DNA of 64,000 nucleotides, from the NCBI RefSeq assembly GCF_900187565.1, contig NZ_FYED01000005.1:248001-312000 (forward strand), given 5' to 3'. The stretch's first letter is position 1; each line of letters starts with the position of its first letter. Below, in pieces: positions 30,210-39,091 of the stretch. Source of the stretch: Pseudomonas sp. Irchel 3A7 (GTDB lineage: Bacteria > Pseudomonadota > Gammaproteobacteria > Pseudomonadales > Pseudomonadaceae). The position numbers were made by a program, and so were the translations under genes. The notes below the pieces were generated by a model, which did no database searches, was not told the DNA's origin, and saw only the letters and a list, made by a program, of their open reading frames with translations.

Positions 30210-31220
30210 ATGTTTAGTTTTATTGCCCGCCGACTGGGGTTATTGATCCCCACGTTCTTCGGCATCACCTTGCTGACTTTCGCGTTGATTCGCATGATCC
30301 CCGGCGACCCCGTGGAAGTGATGATGGGCGAACGTCGGGTCGACCCCGAGATGCATGCTCAGGCAATGGAACGCCTAGGTCTGAACAAACCCTTGTATGC
30401 CCAGTACCTGGATTACATCGGGAAACTGGCCCACGGCGATCTGGGGGAATCCCTGCGTACCCGTGAAAGCGTCTGGAGCGAGTTCACCTCCCTATTCCCC
30501 GCGACCCTGGAACTGTCCATGGCCGCCCTGTTGTTCGCCGGTATCCTGGGCCTGCTGGCCGGGGTGATCGCGGCACTCAAGCGAGGATCCCTGTTCGACC
30601 ATGGGGTAATGGGTGTCTCCCTGGCGGGATACTCGATGCCGATCTTCTGGTGGGGCCTGATCCTGATCATGTTCTTCTCGGTGTCCCTGGGCTGGACCCC
30701 GGTGTCCGGGCGGATCGACCTGCTGTATGACATCGAGCCACGCACCGGCTTCATGCTCATCGATACGCTGCTGGCCGATGATGTCGGCGCGTTCCTCGAT
30801 GCCCTGCACCACCTGATCCTGCCGGCCATCGTGCTCGGCACCATCCCGCTGGCGGTGATCGCGCGGATGACCCGTTCGTCGATGCTCGAAGTGCTGCGCG
30901 AGGATTACATCCGTACCGCCAAGGCCAAGGGCCTGTCGCCGTCGCGCGTGGTGTTCGTGCACGGTCTGCGTAACGCGCTGATTCCGGTGCTGACCGTGGT
31001 CGGCCTGCAAGTCGGCACCCTGTTGGCCGGTGCGGTCCTGACCGAGACCATCTTCTCCTGGCCGGGCATCGGCAAATGGCTGATCGAAGCCATTGGCGCC
31101 CGTGACTATCCAGTCGTACAAAACGGCATCCTGTTAATCGCCTGCCTGGTGATTCTGGTCAACTTCGTAGTGGACATCCTCTACGGCTTTGCCAACCCAC
31201 GCATCCGTCATCAGCGCTGA
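30210..31220 (+). CDS. dppB: Dipeptide ABC transporter permease DppB
   Basis: A 336-residue inner-membrane permease with six hydrophobic segments, beginning MFSFIARRLGLLIPTFFGIT. The cytoplasmic EAA loop is at EDYIRTAKAKGLSPSRVVFVHGLRNALIP. It pairs with DppC to form the peptide channel. Start is 73 bases after the binding protein and GAGG is just upstream. DppC follows after 11 bases. Confidence 0.95.
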   Translation: MFSFIARRLGLLIPTFFGITLLTFALIRMIPGDPVEVMMGERRVDPEMHAQAMERLGLNKPLYAQYLDYIGKLAHGDLGESLRTRESVWSEFTSLFPATLELSMAALLFAGILGLLAGVIAALKRGSLFDHGVMGVSLAGYSMPIFWWGLILIMFFSVSLGWTPVSGRIDLLYDIEPRTGFMLIDTLLADDVGAFLDALHHLILPAIVLGTIPLAVIARMTRSSMLEVLREDYIRTAKAKGLSPSRVVFVHGLRNALIPVLTVVGLQVGTLLAGAVLTETIFSWPGIGKWLIEAIGARDYPVVQNGILLIACLVILVNFVVDILYGFANPRIRHQR

Positions 31221-31231
31221 GGTCAATACCC

Positions 31232-32158
31232 ATGAGCACTCCAACTTCCTCAGTAGCCGCCGCCACCTCCGTTGTGGATCAAAGCCTGCTGTACCCGTCG
31301 CCGTACAAAGAATTCTGGCACGCCTTCTCCCGGAACAAGGGCGCCGTTGCCGGCCTGATGTTCATGCTGCTGGTGATTTTCTGCGCGATCTTCGCGCCGT
31401 GGGTCGCCCCGCATGACCCGAGCGAGCAGTACCGCGACTTCCTGCTGACCCCGCCAGCCTGGCTCGAAGGTGGGCAGATCCAGTTCCTGCTGGGTACCGA
31501 TGAACTGGGTCGCGACCTGCTGTCGCGTCTGATCCAGGGTTCGCGCCTGTCGCTGCTGATCGGCTTGTCGTCGGTGGTGATGTCGCTGATCCCCGGCATC
31601 CTGCTGGGTCTGTTCGCCGGCTTCTTCCCGAAAATGATCGGCCCGACCATCATGCGCCTGATGGACATCATGCTGGCCCTGCCTTCGCTGCTGCTGGCCG
31701 TGGCGATCGTCGCCATCCTCGGCCCAGGCCTGATCAACACCGTGATCGCCATCGCCGTGGTGTCCCTGCCGTCCTACGTTCGTCTGACCCGCGCCGCGGT
31801 GATGGGCGAACTGAACCGCGACTACGTGACCGCCGCGCGCCTGGCCGGTGCCGGCCTGCCACGCCTGATGTTCGTGACCGTGTTGCCCAACTGCATGGCA
31901 CCGCTGATCGTTCAGGCCACCCTGAGCTTCTCCTCGGCGATTCTCGATGCCGCCGCCCTGGGCTTCCTCGGCCTTGGCGTACAACCGCCAACCCCTGAGT
32001 GGGGCACCATGCTGGCCTCGGCCCGCGACTACATCGAACGCGCCTGGTGGGTAGTCAGTCTGCCTGGTTTGACCATTTTGCTCAGCGTGCTGGCAATCAA
32101 CTTGATGGGCGACGGCCTGCGCGATGCGCTGGACCCGAAACTCAAGAACGCCGCCTGA
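31232..32158 (+). CDS. dppC: Dipeptide ABC transporter permease DppC
   Basis: A 308-residue permease of the OppC/DppC type, with a cytoplasmic N-terminus (residues 1-35) before the first membrane helix and the EAA loop at [36 protein letters not shown] is a family hallmark. It is second in dppBCDF, ten bases before dppD. Confidence 0.95.
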   Translation: MSTPTSSVAAATSVVDQSLLYPSPYKEFWHAFSRNKGAVAGLMFMLLVIFCAIFAPWVAPHDPSEQYRDFLLTPPAWLEGGQIQFLLGTDELGRDLLSRLIQGSRLSLLIGLSSVVMSLIPGILLGLFAGFFPKMIGPTIMRLMDIMLALPSLLLAVAIVAILGPGLINTVIAIAVVSLPSYVRLTRAAVMGELNRDYVTAARLAGAGLPRLMFVTVLPNCMAPLIVQATLSFSSAILDAAALGFLGLGVQPPTPEWGTMLASARDYIERAWWVVSLPGLTILLSVLAINLMGDGLRDALDPKLKNAA

Positions 32159-32168
32159 GGAGATTCCC

Positions 32169-33137
32169 ATGTCACTGCTAGAAATCAAGAATCTCAACGT
32201 TCGCTTCGGCGACAAGAACGCCACACCGGTAGTCGACGGCCTCGACCTGAAGGTGGACAAGGGCGAAGTACTGGCCATCGTTGGCGAGTCCGGTTCCGGC
32301 AAGTCCGTGACCATGATGGCGTTGATGGGCCTGATCGAGCACCCGGGGATCGTCACCGCCGATTCCCTGAGCTTCGACGGCCAGAACATGCTCAAGCTCA
32401 ATAACCGCCAGCGTCGGCAGATCGTCGGCAAAGACCTGGCCATGGTCTTCCAGGACCCGATGACCGCGTTGAACCCGAGCTACACCGTCGGGTTCCAGAT
32501 CGAAGAAGTGCTGCGCCTGCACCTGAAAATGTCCGGCAAGGCCGCGCGCAAACGCGCCATCGAACTGCTGGAAAAAGTTGAAATCCCGGGCGCGGCCAGC
32601 CGCATGGACGCCTACCCGCATCAACTGTCCGGCGGCATGAGCCAGCGTGTCGCGATCGCCATGGCGATTGCCGGCGAGCCGAAACTGCTGATCGCCGACG
32701 AACCGACCACCGCCCTGGACGTAACGATTCAGGCGCAGATCATGGACCTGCTGCTGGCATTGCAGAAAGAGCAGAACATGGGCCTGGTGCTGATCACCCA
32801 CGACCTCGCGGTCGTGGCTGAAACCGCCCAGCGCGTGTGCGTGATGTACGCCGGTCAAGCCGTCGAAGTCGGCCAGGTGCCGCAACTGTTCGATATACCG
32901 GCGCACCCGTACAGCGAAGCGCTGCTCAAGGCGATTCCGGAACACAGCCTGGGCGCCTCTCGCCTGTCGACCCTGCCGGGTATCGTCCCCGGCCGTTACG
33001 ACCGTCCGCAGGGTTGCCTGCTGTCGCCGCGCTGCCCATATGTGCAGGACAACTGCCGCGCGCAACGTCCGGCCCTTGACCCGAAAAGCAACAGCCTCGC
33101 CCGCTGCTTCTACCCGCTGAACCAGGAGGTGGCGTAA
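32169..33137 (+). CDS. dppD: Dipeptide ABC transporter ATPase DppD
   Basis: A 322-residue ATPase: Walker [11 protein letters not shown]-loop [12 protein letters not shown], signature [15 protein letters not shown], Walker [13 protein letters not shown]. The C-terminal cysteine-rich [18 protein letters not shown] is the oligopeptide-transporter extension that holds an iron-sulphur site in some homologues. The ATG at 32169 follows GGAGATTCCC, and earlier in-frame codons sit inside dppC. It overlaps dppF by one base. Confidence 0.95.
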   Translation: MSLLEIKNLNVRFGDKNATPVVDGLDLKVDKGEVLAIVGESGSGKSVTMMALMGLIEHPGIVTADSLSFDGQNMLKLNNRQRRQIVGKDLAMVFQDPMTALNPSYTVGFQIEEVLRLHLKMSGKAARKRAIELLEKVEIPGAASRMDAYPHQLSGGMSQRVAIAMAIAGEPKLLIADEPTTALDVTIQAQIMDLLLALQKEQNMGLVLITHDLAVVAETAQRVCVMYAGQAVEVGQVPQLFDIPAHPYSEALLKAIPEHSLGASRLSTLPGIVPGRYDRPQGCLLSPRCPYVQDNCRAQRPALDPKSNSLARCFYPLNQEVA

Positions 33138-34117
33138 TGGCCGTCGTACTTACCGCCCGCGACCTGACCCGTCACTACGAAGTGTCCCGTGGCATGTTCA
33201 AGGGCCACGCGACTGTGCGCGCCCTCAACGGCGTGTCCTTCGAGCTGGAAGCCGGCAAGACCCTCGCCGTTGTAGGTGAGTCGGGTTGCGGTAAATCCAC
33301 CCTGGCCCGCGCTCTGACCCTGATCGAAGAGCCGTCCTCGGGCTCCCTGAAAATCGCCGGCCAGGAAGTGGCCGGCGCCGACAAGGCCCAGCGCAAGCAA
33401 CTGCGCAAAGACGTGCAGATGGTGTTCCAGAGCCCTTACGCGTCGCTGAACCCACGGCAGAAAATCGGTGATCAACTGGCCGAGCCTCTGTTGATCAACA
33501 CCAACCTGTCCGCCACCGAACGCCGGGAGAAAGTCCAGGCAATGATGAAGCAGGTGGGCTTGCGTCCCGAGCACTACCAGCGTTATCCGCACATGTTCTC
33601 CGGCGGTCAGCGCCAGCGGATCGCCTTGGCCCGCGCCATGATGCTGCAACCGAAGGTGCTGGTGGCGGACGAACCGACTTCCGCGCTGGACGTGTCGATC
33701 CAGGCCCAGGTGCTGAACCTGTTCATGGACTTGCAGCAGGAATTCAACACCGCCTACGTGTTCATCTCCCACAACCTGGCGGTGGTGCGTCACGTCGCCG
33801 ATCACGTGATGGTGATGTACCTCGGCCGTCCGGTGGAAATGGGTCCGAAAGAAGACATCTACACCCGTCCTCTGCACCCGTACACCCAGGCGCTGTTGTC
33901 GGCGACACCGACCATCCACCCGGATCCGGACAAGCCGAAAATCAAGATCGTCGGCGAACTGCCCAACCCGCTGAACCCGCCGCCCGGCTGCGCCTTCCAC
34001 AAGCGCTGCCCGTACGCCACCGAGCGTTGCAGCACCGAAGAGCCGGCCCTGCGCCTGCTCGACAGCCGCCAGGTGGCTTGCCACTACGCCGAGCAGTTCG
34101 TGCACGGCGCGGCATAA
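33137..34117 (+). CDS. dppF: Dipeptide ABC transporter ATPase DppF
   Basis: A 326-residue partner ATPase of DppD: Walker A GESGCGKST, signature FSGGQRQRIALARA, Walker B LVADEPTSALD. The C-terminus carries GCAFHKRCPYATERCST, again the oligopeptide extension. Translation is coupled to dppD. It completes the peptide-uptake operon. Confidence 0.95.
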   Translation: MAVVLTARDLTRHYEVSRGMFKGHATVRALNGVSFELEAGKTLAVVGESGCGKSTLARALTLIEEPSSGSLKIAGQEVAGADKAQRKQLRKDVQMVFQSPYASLNPRQKIGDQLAEPLLINTNLSATERREKVQAMMKQVGLRPEHYQRYPHMFSGGQRQRIALARAMMLQPKVLVADEPTSALDVSIQAQVLNLFMDLQQEFNTAYVFISHNLAVVRHVADHVMVMYLGRPVEMGPKEDIYTRPLHPYTQALLSATPTIHPDPDKPKIKIVGELPNPLNPPPGCAFHKRCPYATERCSTEEPALRLLDSRQVACHYAEQFVHGAA

Positions 34118-34132
34118 AAAATGGGCTAAAAA

Positions 34133-34222
34133 TGTGGGAGCGAGCCTGCTCGCGAAGGCGTCATGTCAGTCACATCATTGTCGACTGACAGACCGCTTTC
34201 GCGAGCAGGCTCGCTCCCACAG
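34133..34222. repeat. Inverted REP pair
   Basis: Opposed units at 34133-34156 and 34198-34222 immediately after dppF. Confidence 0.9.
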
Positions 34223-34300
34223 GGATTTTGCCTTCTCCCAACCCCTTCTATTTCGATTGCGTACCAATCGGCAGCGAAGGGGTTTTATTTTGCCCGCAAC

Positions 34301-34552
34301 TTACGTCTGGCTATCACCTTCCTCATCGGAGTCCGGCTCATCGGTGGTCGAGTCGTCATCACCCGCACTACCGCCCTGCCCCTTGTCGCCCGGTTCCGAT
34401 TCGGACGCGGCGATCATCAGTTCACCGTGCCCCACCTGACCGCTCGACGCCTGCGTCTCGTGATCTTTGCACTCGGCCCAGACTGTCGCACTGCCGAGAG
34501 CCAGCATCACCATCACCTTCAACATCAACAACACACGCAGCAACCTGTTCAT
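34301..34552 (-). CDS. Small secreted acidic protein, unknown
   Basis: 83 residues. An N-terminal signal (MNRLLRVLLMLKVMVMLALG, cleavage near VWA) is followed by a short acidic tail rich in Asp, Glu, Ser and Gly (GDDDSTTDEPDSDEEGDS). AGGAAGG precedes the ATG at 34552 by nine bases. The overlapping plus-strand frames show no sensible protein. No family recognised, and the tail looks disordered. Confidence 0.55.
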   Translation of the reverse strand: MNRLLRVLLMLKVMVMLALGSATVWAECKDHETQASSGQVGHGELMIAASESEPGDKGQGGSAGDDDSTTDEPDSDEEGDSQT

Positions 34553-34759
34553 AGCCGAATCCTTCCTGTCTCGAAGTGCCTGTCTGGCGCTGAATTTAAT
34601 CTAGTTCCGATCAGCACGGTTCTCCAGATAGGACGCTAACGAACCGATGGAAATGCCGTCGATATAGAGATTGGTTTTGAATAAGGGTTATGCCCAATTC
34701 CACTAACACCAATGATCCTTTGTGGGAGCAACTGTCTTCACCCTGCCATTCGTCACCGC

Positions 34760-34784
34760 ATTCGCGAGCAGGCTCGCTCCCACA
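34760..34784. repeat. REP unit with a decayed partner
   Basis: A full unit at 34760-34784 faces a broken one near 34719 (TGTGGGAGCAACTG). With the terminator below, this is the content of the 303-base gap 34553-34855. Confidence 0.8.
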
Positions 34785-34805
34785 GTTCGAGATCGAGTTG
34801 GCAAT

Positions 34806-34838
34806 AAAAAACCCCGCAGCTTTCGCAACGGGGTTTTG
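34806..34838. terminator. Bidirectional terminator downstream of prfC
   Basis: AAAACCCCG / CGGGGTTTT stem with a 12-base loop and A/T runs on both sides. It can end prfC transcription from the right. Confidence 0.85.
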
Positions 34839-34855
34839 GTGTTTCAGTTCAGCGC

Positions 34856-36445
34856 TTAGTGATGCTCACGCGTCGCACGGAATTTCACGTCCGGCCAGCG
34901 CTCTTCCATCAATGCCAGGTTGACCCGGGTCGGGGCGAGGTAGGTCAGGTGACCGCCGCCGTCCAGTGCCAGGTTTTCCACGGCCTTGTTGGAGAATTCC
35001 TCGAGTTTCTTCTTGTCGCTGCATTCAACCCAACGCGCGGAATAAACGGTGATCGGCTCGTAGGAGCATTCGACCTTGTATTCCTCTTTCAGGCGGCTGG
35101 CGACCACATCGAACTGCAGAACACCCACGGCGCCGAGGATGATGTCGTTGCTGCGCTCGGGGAAGAACACCTGGGTCGCGCCTTCTTCGGCCAGCTGTTG
35201 CAGGCCCTGGCGCAGCTGCTTGGACTTCAGCGGATCGCGCAGGCGTACGCGGCGGAACAGTTCCGGGGCAAAGTGCGGGATGCCGGTGAAGCCCAGGACT
35301 TCGCCTTCGCTGAAGGTGTCGCCGATCTGGATCGTGCCGTGGTTGTGCAGGCCGATGATATCACCCGCGTAGGCCTCTTCCAGTTGCTCACGCTCGGAGG
35401 AGAAGAACGTCAGGGCGTCGCCGATACGCACGTCCTTGCCGGTGCGCACGTGACGCATCTTCATGCCTTTTTCGTACTTGCCGGAGCAGATACGCATGAA
35501 GGCGATACGGTCGCGGTGTTTCGGGTCCATGTTCGCCTGGATCTTGAAGATGAAGCCCGAGAACTTCTCTTCCACCGGCTCCACGGTGCGCTCGTTGGCT
35601 ACACGCGCCAGCGGGCGCGGCGCCCAGTCCACCACGGCGTCGAGGACGTGATCGACACCGAAGTTGCCCAGCGCGGTACCGAAGAACACTGGAGTCAGCT
35701 GACCGTCGAGGAACTCCTGCTGGTTGAACTCGTGGCAGGCACCCTGCACCAGTTCCAGCTGCTCGATGAAGCGCTCGTACTCGTCGCCCAGATGCGCGCG
35801 GGCTTCGTCGGAATCAAGCTTCTCGATGATCTTGGTTTCGGTGCGCTCGTGACCATGACCGGTGGTGTAGACAATGATGTAGTCGTCGGCGAGGTGGTAC
35901 ACACCTTTGAAATCGCGGTAGCAACCGATCGGCCAGGTGATCGGCGCAGCCTTGATCTTGAGGACTGCCTCGATTTCGTCGAGCAGTTCGATCGGGTCGC
36001 GGATGTCACGGTCGAGTTTGTTGATGAAGCTGACGATTGGCGTGTCACGCAAACGGCAGACGTCCATCAGCGCAATGGTCCGTGGCTCTACGCCCTTACC
36101 GCCGTCGAGCACCATCAGCGCCGAGTCCACCGCAGTCAGGGTGCGATAGGTGTCTTCGGAGAAGTCTTCGTGGCCCGGGGTGTCGAGCAGGTTGATCATG
36201 TGCTCGCGATACGGGAACTGCATGACCGACGTGGTAATCGAGATACCCCGCTGCTTTTCCATTTCCATCCAGTCGGACGTGGCATGGCGGTCGGATTTAC
36301 GGGATTTCACCGTGCCGGCCACCGCAATCGCCTTGCCCATCAGCAAGAGCTTTTCGGTGATGGTGGTTTTACCGGCATCGGGGTGGGAAATGATGGCAAA
36401 CGTGCGTCTGGCGTTGACTTCATTGACAATTTTACTATCGGACAT
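34856..36445 (-). CDS. prfC: Peptide chain release factor 3, atypical N-terminus
   Basis: A 529-residue translational GTPase that recycles RF1/RF2 from the ribosome. G1 is [10 protein letters not shown]3 [10 protein letters not shown]4 NKLDRD. From [14 protein letters not shown] onward it looks like normal Pseudomonas RF3, but the preceding dozen residues ([12 protein letters not shown]) differ from the MTKQAAEVAK-type start I recall for this genus. Their codons are AT-rich (AGT AAA ATT, AGA) unlike the rest of the gene. This resembles prfC genes whose 5' end was replaced by an integrating element, as SXT/R391 do. A palindrome lies in the new promoter. Confidence 0.93.
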   Translation of the reverse strand: MSDSKIVNEVNARRTFAIISHPDAGKTTITEKLLLMGKAIAVAGTVKSRKSDRHATSDWMEMEKQRGISITTSVMQFPYREHMINLLDTPGHEDFSEDTYRTLTAVDSALMVLDGGKGVEPRTIALMDVCRLRDTPIVSFINKLDRDIRDPIELLDEIEAVLKIKAAPITWPIGCYRDFKGVYHLADDYIIVYTTGHGHERTETKIIEKLDSDEARAHLGDEYERFIEQLELVQGACHEFNQQEFLDGQLTPVFFGTALGNFGVDHVLDAVVDWAPRPLARVANERTVEPVEEKFSGFIFKIQANMDPKHRDRIAFMRICSGKYEKGMKMRHVRTGKDVRIGDALTFFSSEREQLEEAYAGDIIGLHNHGTIQIGDTFSEGEVLGFTGIPHFAPELFRRVRLRDPLKSKQLRQGLQQLAEEGATQVFFPERSNDIILGAVGVLQFDVVASRLKEEYKVECSYEPITVYSARWVECSDKKKLEEFSNKAVENLALDGGGHLTYLAPTRVNLALMEERWPDVKFRATREHH

Positions 36446-36461
36446 CGCTTAAAATCTCGAT

Positions 36462-36483
36462 TGTGTACGCTGATATGTACACA
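36462..36483. promoter_or_regulatory. Palindrome in the prfC promoter
   Basis: TGTGTAC and GTACACA arms separated by eight bases, 17 bases upstream of the prfC ATG. This is operator-like and sits on the accessory side of the presumed junction, so it may come from the inserted element. Confidence 0.45.
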
Positions 36484-36709
36484 GTTAAAAAAGTACCTTT
36501 GGCCGATTGCAAAGGCCAACACAGAGAACCGCGCATTGTAACAAATGGCGGCCAGGAGTGCCCGGTACGATGGCATCCCCACCGCTGAGCACAGGATCAG
36601 TAGGCCCTGCCCCCAAAGCATGCCGTTCTCCGGAAGCCCTATCCCCCCGCTTCAATCATACGGAAGGCCCCTAAGCAGCCGATGGACAGGCCAATTGCAA
36701 ATAGGTAGG

Positions 36710-36716
36710 GTTAGAC
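36710..36716 (+). other. Possible cassette boundary core (GTTAGAC)
   Basis: GTTAGAC fits the GTTRRRY core that opens an integron gene cassette. I find no convincing partner arm upstream, so this is only a candidate left boundary. The remaining gap between prfC and the next gene (36446-36888) contains the palindrome above and the promoter module below. The 83-codon frame at 36545 shows no coding character. Confidence 0.3.
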
Positions 36717-36807
36717 GTGTAGCACTGTGCCTTTATCGCTATTGCGCTTGCCAAAACCCATGTCGCGTTTACTGCGACTACCCCCACAGGAGATAAGGGC
36801 TTGCAGA

Positions 36808-36871
36808 GCGACAAGGAACGTTATACGACATCTCGTCTAAACATGGCAGCAATGTCATCCTATAGTAGTTA
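36808..36871 (+). promoter_or_regulatory. Shared upstream module, copy A
   Basis: GCGACAAG, TTATA, GACAT, CGTCTAAAC, CAG-AATGTC and TAGTAGTTA occur here in the same order and near-equal spacing as upstream of the gene at 38384. The TATAGT hexamer at 36861 is a plausible -10. A GGAGG ribosome site and GTG start follow in both cases. Confidence 0.65.
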
Positions 36872-36888
36872 GAAGCCAAGGAGGCTCC

Positions 36889-37467
36889 GTGGATTGCTTA
36901 ACTTTTATCAGCAAAGCTATAGAATCCCTTGCATGGCCAGCTACTGTAATTGCCTTTATCCTTTTAATACGCAAAGAGCTTCCCGCAATCGCGAGATCGC
37001 TGCGCAGATTCAAGTACAAAGATATTGAAGTAGAATTCGGCGCAGCTACCGAAGCAATAGCCAACGAGATTAAGGAAGTAGTTCCTGCTACACAGGACGA
37101 TACAAAAATAGCAGGAAAATCGAAAAACGAAATAAAATTACGGCTCGATGCCATTGCTGAGTTGGCGCCTAGAGCCGCTATACTTGAGGCGTGGCTACAA
37201 GTAGAAGCAGCTGCCGCTGACGTTATACGTCAAAAGAATCTAGGCACTTCAACGCCGTACCCTGGGCCATTGCGGCTACGTGACAATTTACAAAAAGGCG
37301 GAATTCTTAATACTCGTCAACTGGCGATATTCGAGCAGCTTCGAACGTTAAGGAACGAAGCTGTGCATGTGCCAGAAGCAGAGTTCACTAAAGCAGCAGT
37401 CGCAAACTACATAGAATCATCTATTGCAATTGCTTCTTATCTGGAAGATCTTGCAGTTGGTAGATAA
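36889..37467 (+). CDS. Membrane-anchored HEPN-like protein (cassette gene)
   Basis: 192 residues from a GTG start with AAGGAGG ahead. One N-terminal membrane helix (about residues 14-27, LAWPATVIAFILLI) is followed by a basic segment and a helical cytoplasmic domain. Near the end, QLRTLRNEAVHVPE contains R-N-E-A-V-H, an RX4H motif of HEPN-type RNases, in a setting like DUF4145 proteins. I infer a possible toxin or defence RNase and cannot confirm catalysis. The stop codon lies in the downstream attC. AT-rich codon use differs from the core genome. Confidence 0.65.
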   Translation: MDCLTFISKAIESLAWPATVIAFILLIRKELPAIARSLRRFKYKDIEVEFGAATEAIANEIKEVVPATQDDTKIAGKSKNEIKLRLDAIAELAPRAAILEAWLQVEAAAADVIRQKNLGTSTPYPGPLRLRDNLQKGGILNTRQLAIFEQLRTLRNEAVHVPEAEFTKAAVANYIESSIAIASYLEDLAVGR

Positions 37468-37537
37468 CTATGCGCTGAAGCCGCTCATTTCATTCGTTGA
37501 GATCGCGTGCCGCAGCCCCTTAGCTTAGTAGTTAGCC
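37461..37537 (+). other. attC recombination site
   Basis: Features of an integron attC are all present. TAACTA (37465-37470) pairs with TAGTTA (37529-37534). GCT-g-AAG (37474-37480) pairs with CTTAGC (37519-37524), leaving one extrahelical G. The right core is GTTAGCC, and the stop codon of the upstream gene lies within the left arm. CAGCCCCTTAG is reminiscent of Vibrio-type sites. Confidence 0.7.
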
Positions 37538-37560
37538 ATTGCATGGAGGCGCGTCGCACG

Positions 37561-38202
37561 ATGACACAGTGGAGATTTTCTAACTCCGTCGAAGATGCGA
37601 GACAAGAGAAACTTTTCTCTGTCAGCTCGTTTGCGGCTGTGGCAGACCAGATTGAACGAGAGATGTTGCCCCTTTGCTACCACCTTCAGGCTTGTGATGA
37701 TGATTCCAGATATGCCAGGCCGATTTTTTGCGTTCGCGTTTCCGAAGACCTATTTGACGCATTCTTTAATTCGCCGAATGGGTACAGGGGGAGCTACTTT
37801 ACGTCTCCGTCCGTAGGGCTGGAAAGCAATCGCTATCTTATGAACAAGCTTCTTCCGCGCCTTTGTAGCTGGGCCCTACAAAATTCGCCGGGGTTCAATA
37901 CCCAGTTCGCGCTTGATGCGCTATCGGCCATATCGGCTAAAGCATGGCTGGCTGAAATCTCATTGGAGCTCTGCTCCGCATGTCTAGGTGAGTGGAGCAG
38001 CCGATCGTCCGATGAGCAAGCCGAAATCATCAATGGGCGTTGGGAGCTCAGCACACAATCAAACTCCATGTTCGGTCGCAAAGCACCAAGGCATTCGAAG
38101 ATCCGGCTATTCGGTGCATTTCTTAACAATCGTGGAGATGAATTCATTCCCGCCAGGAAACGCCACAGAGATGCGGATATTCATGATGACGGATGGTCGT
38201 AA
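37561..38202 (+). CDS. Hypothetical cassette protein, 213 residues
   Basis: Starts at the ATG at 37561 (MTQWRFSNSVEDARQEKLFS), 11 bases after GGAGG. Longer in-frame starts fall inside the attC. No membrane segment or signal is visible. The protein is soluble, with a Cys-containing segment (LELCSACLGEWSSRSSDE) and a charged C-terminus. No family recognised. It lacks its own promoter-like module and directly follows the attC core, as expected for a cassette ORF. Confidence 0.55.
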   Translation: MTQWRFSNSVEDARQEKLFSVSSFAAVADQIEREMLPLCYHLQACDDDSRYARPIFCVRVSEDLFDAFFNSPNGYRGSYFTSPSVGLESNRYLMNKLLPRLCSWALQNSPGFNTQFALDALSAISAKAWLAEISLELCSACLGEWSSRSSDEQAEIINGRWELSTQSNSMFGRKAPRHSKIRLFGAFLNNRGDEFIPARKRHRDADIHDDGWS

Positions 38203-38207
38203 GCGAT

Positions 38208-38252
38208 GGCTACCAACCCATTTACAAATGCCTATCAGTGGCGAATTGGTAG
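38208..38252 (+). other. Hairpin between cassette genes
   Basis: GCTACCAA and TTGGTAGC form an 8-bp stem with an inner CATTT-AC-AAATG hairpin. It could be a decayed attC whose AAC/GTT cores have mutated, or a plain transcript-end structure. Confidence 0.35.
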
Positions 38253-38297
38253 CGACAGACGTGCGAAACATGATCCTTGCTAGAAGGTGTTGGCAGG

Positions 38298-38365
38298 GCG
38301 ACAAGAAACCCTTATAAGACATTACTGTCTTGTCTAAACGCGACAGAAATGTCTAATAGTAGTTA
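38298..38365 (+). promoter_or_regulatory. Shared upstream module, copy B
   Basis: Second copy of the module at 36808. It contains AGACATTACTGTCT and GACAGAAATGTC dyads, a TTGTCT hexamer (38330-38335) and TAATAG 18 bases later, so -35 and -10 are plausible. Confidence 0.65.
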
Positions 38366-38383
38366 TGGTGCAAGGAGAGTTTA

Positions 38384-38962
38384 GTGCTATTAGAACATGC
38401 GGAAGACTTAGCTTTTTTTATAAAAGAACTTCAAAGCGAAACCGATAGAGGTTTACCACTTGTTGGTGCAGCACTGATAGACGAAAAACTCCTAAATACA
38501 TTGAAATCGTTTTTTGTTAAAGGGAAGTCGGCAGAGAAATTGCTCTCCGCTCCAAACGCACCGCTAGGAACGTTCTCTTCAAGAATAGATGCTTGCTACA
38601 GTTTGGCGTTAATAGATAAATTCGAGTATCAGGAAATTGGGATAATCAGAAAAATCCGCAATGAATTTGCGCATGCTAAGCACGGGCTTTCATTTGAAAA
38701 CGAAAAAATCAAAGGGCTTTGCACTAGCTTGCAGTCCCCTCTACCTGAAGGAGGAAATTACCCCGTAGACACTCCTCGGTTCAGGTTAGTAAATGCAATA
38801 GTGTGTATTGTTCTTCGCCTATATTATCGGCCAGAATGGGTATGTAAAGAACGTTTAGAGCCTAGAAGTTGGGTTCCGGATTCTCGCTGGTACTACACAA
38901 ACGAAAATCCTCCACCGGAGAATGTTGGGTTTCTAGGGTTGGTACCAAAAAATAAAGGCTAA
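38384..38962 (+). CDS. MltR-family protein with HEPN-like motif
   Basis: 192 residues from a GTG start with AAGGAGAG. The sequence ELQSETDRGLPLVGAALIDE, APNAPLGTFSSRIDACYSLA and IRKIRNEFAHAKHGL closely follow the MltR (mannitol operon repressor) family pattern. The core RNEFAH is an RX4H motif shared with the protein at 36889. No mannitol genes are nearby. In this cassette setting a defence or RNA-directed role is as likely as transcription control. The stop overlaps a second attC-like site. Confidence 0.72.
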   Translation: MLLEHAEDLAFFIKELQSETDRGLPLVGAALIDEKLLNTLKSFFVKGKSAEKLLSAPNAPLGTFSSRIDACYSLALIDKFEYQEIGIIRKIRNEFAHAKHGLSFENEKIKGLCTSLQSPLPEGGNYPVDTPRFRLVNAIVCIVLRLYYRPEWVCKERLEPRSWVPDSRWYYTNENPPPENVGFLGLVPKNKG

Positions 38963-39050
38963 CCATTACCGTCACAGCAAATGCATAACACCTAGTCAAA
39001 ATCGCGCGTTGGGACGGGCTATAGTCCGCCCCCATAACCAAACGTTAGGG
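38957..39050 (+). other. Second attC-like site, weaker
   Basis: Left arm GCTAAC (38958-38963) includes the MltR-gene stop codon, and the right core is GTTAGGG (39044-39050), one base off consensus. Inside, GTTGGGACGG and CCGCCCCCATAAC give an imperfect stem. The L boxes are poor, so this may be a decayed site. Confidence 0.45.
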
Positions 39051-39091
39051 CGTGCAGCCGACACACAGTGGATAAACAAAAAAAACAGGCA

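Noticed and set aside
36545..36796. 83-codon frame between prfC and the first cassette gene
   Set aside because: No ribosome site, odd residue composition (Arg, Pro, Cys, Tyr), and it crosses the probable cassette boundary.
36808..36871. attC or attI at the promoter modules
   Set aside because: They end in TAGTAGTTA like the true attC, but no complementary left arm exists and no intI is nearby, so a promoter module is the better reading.
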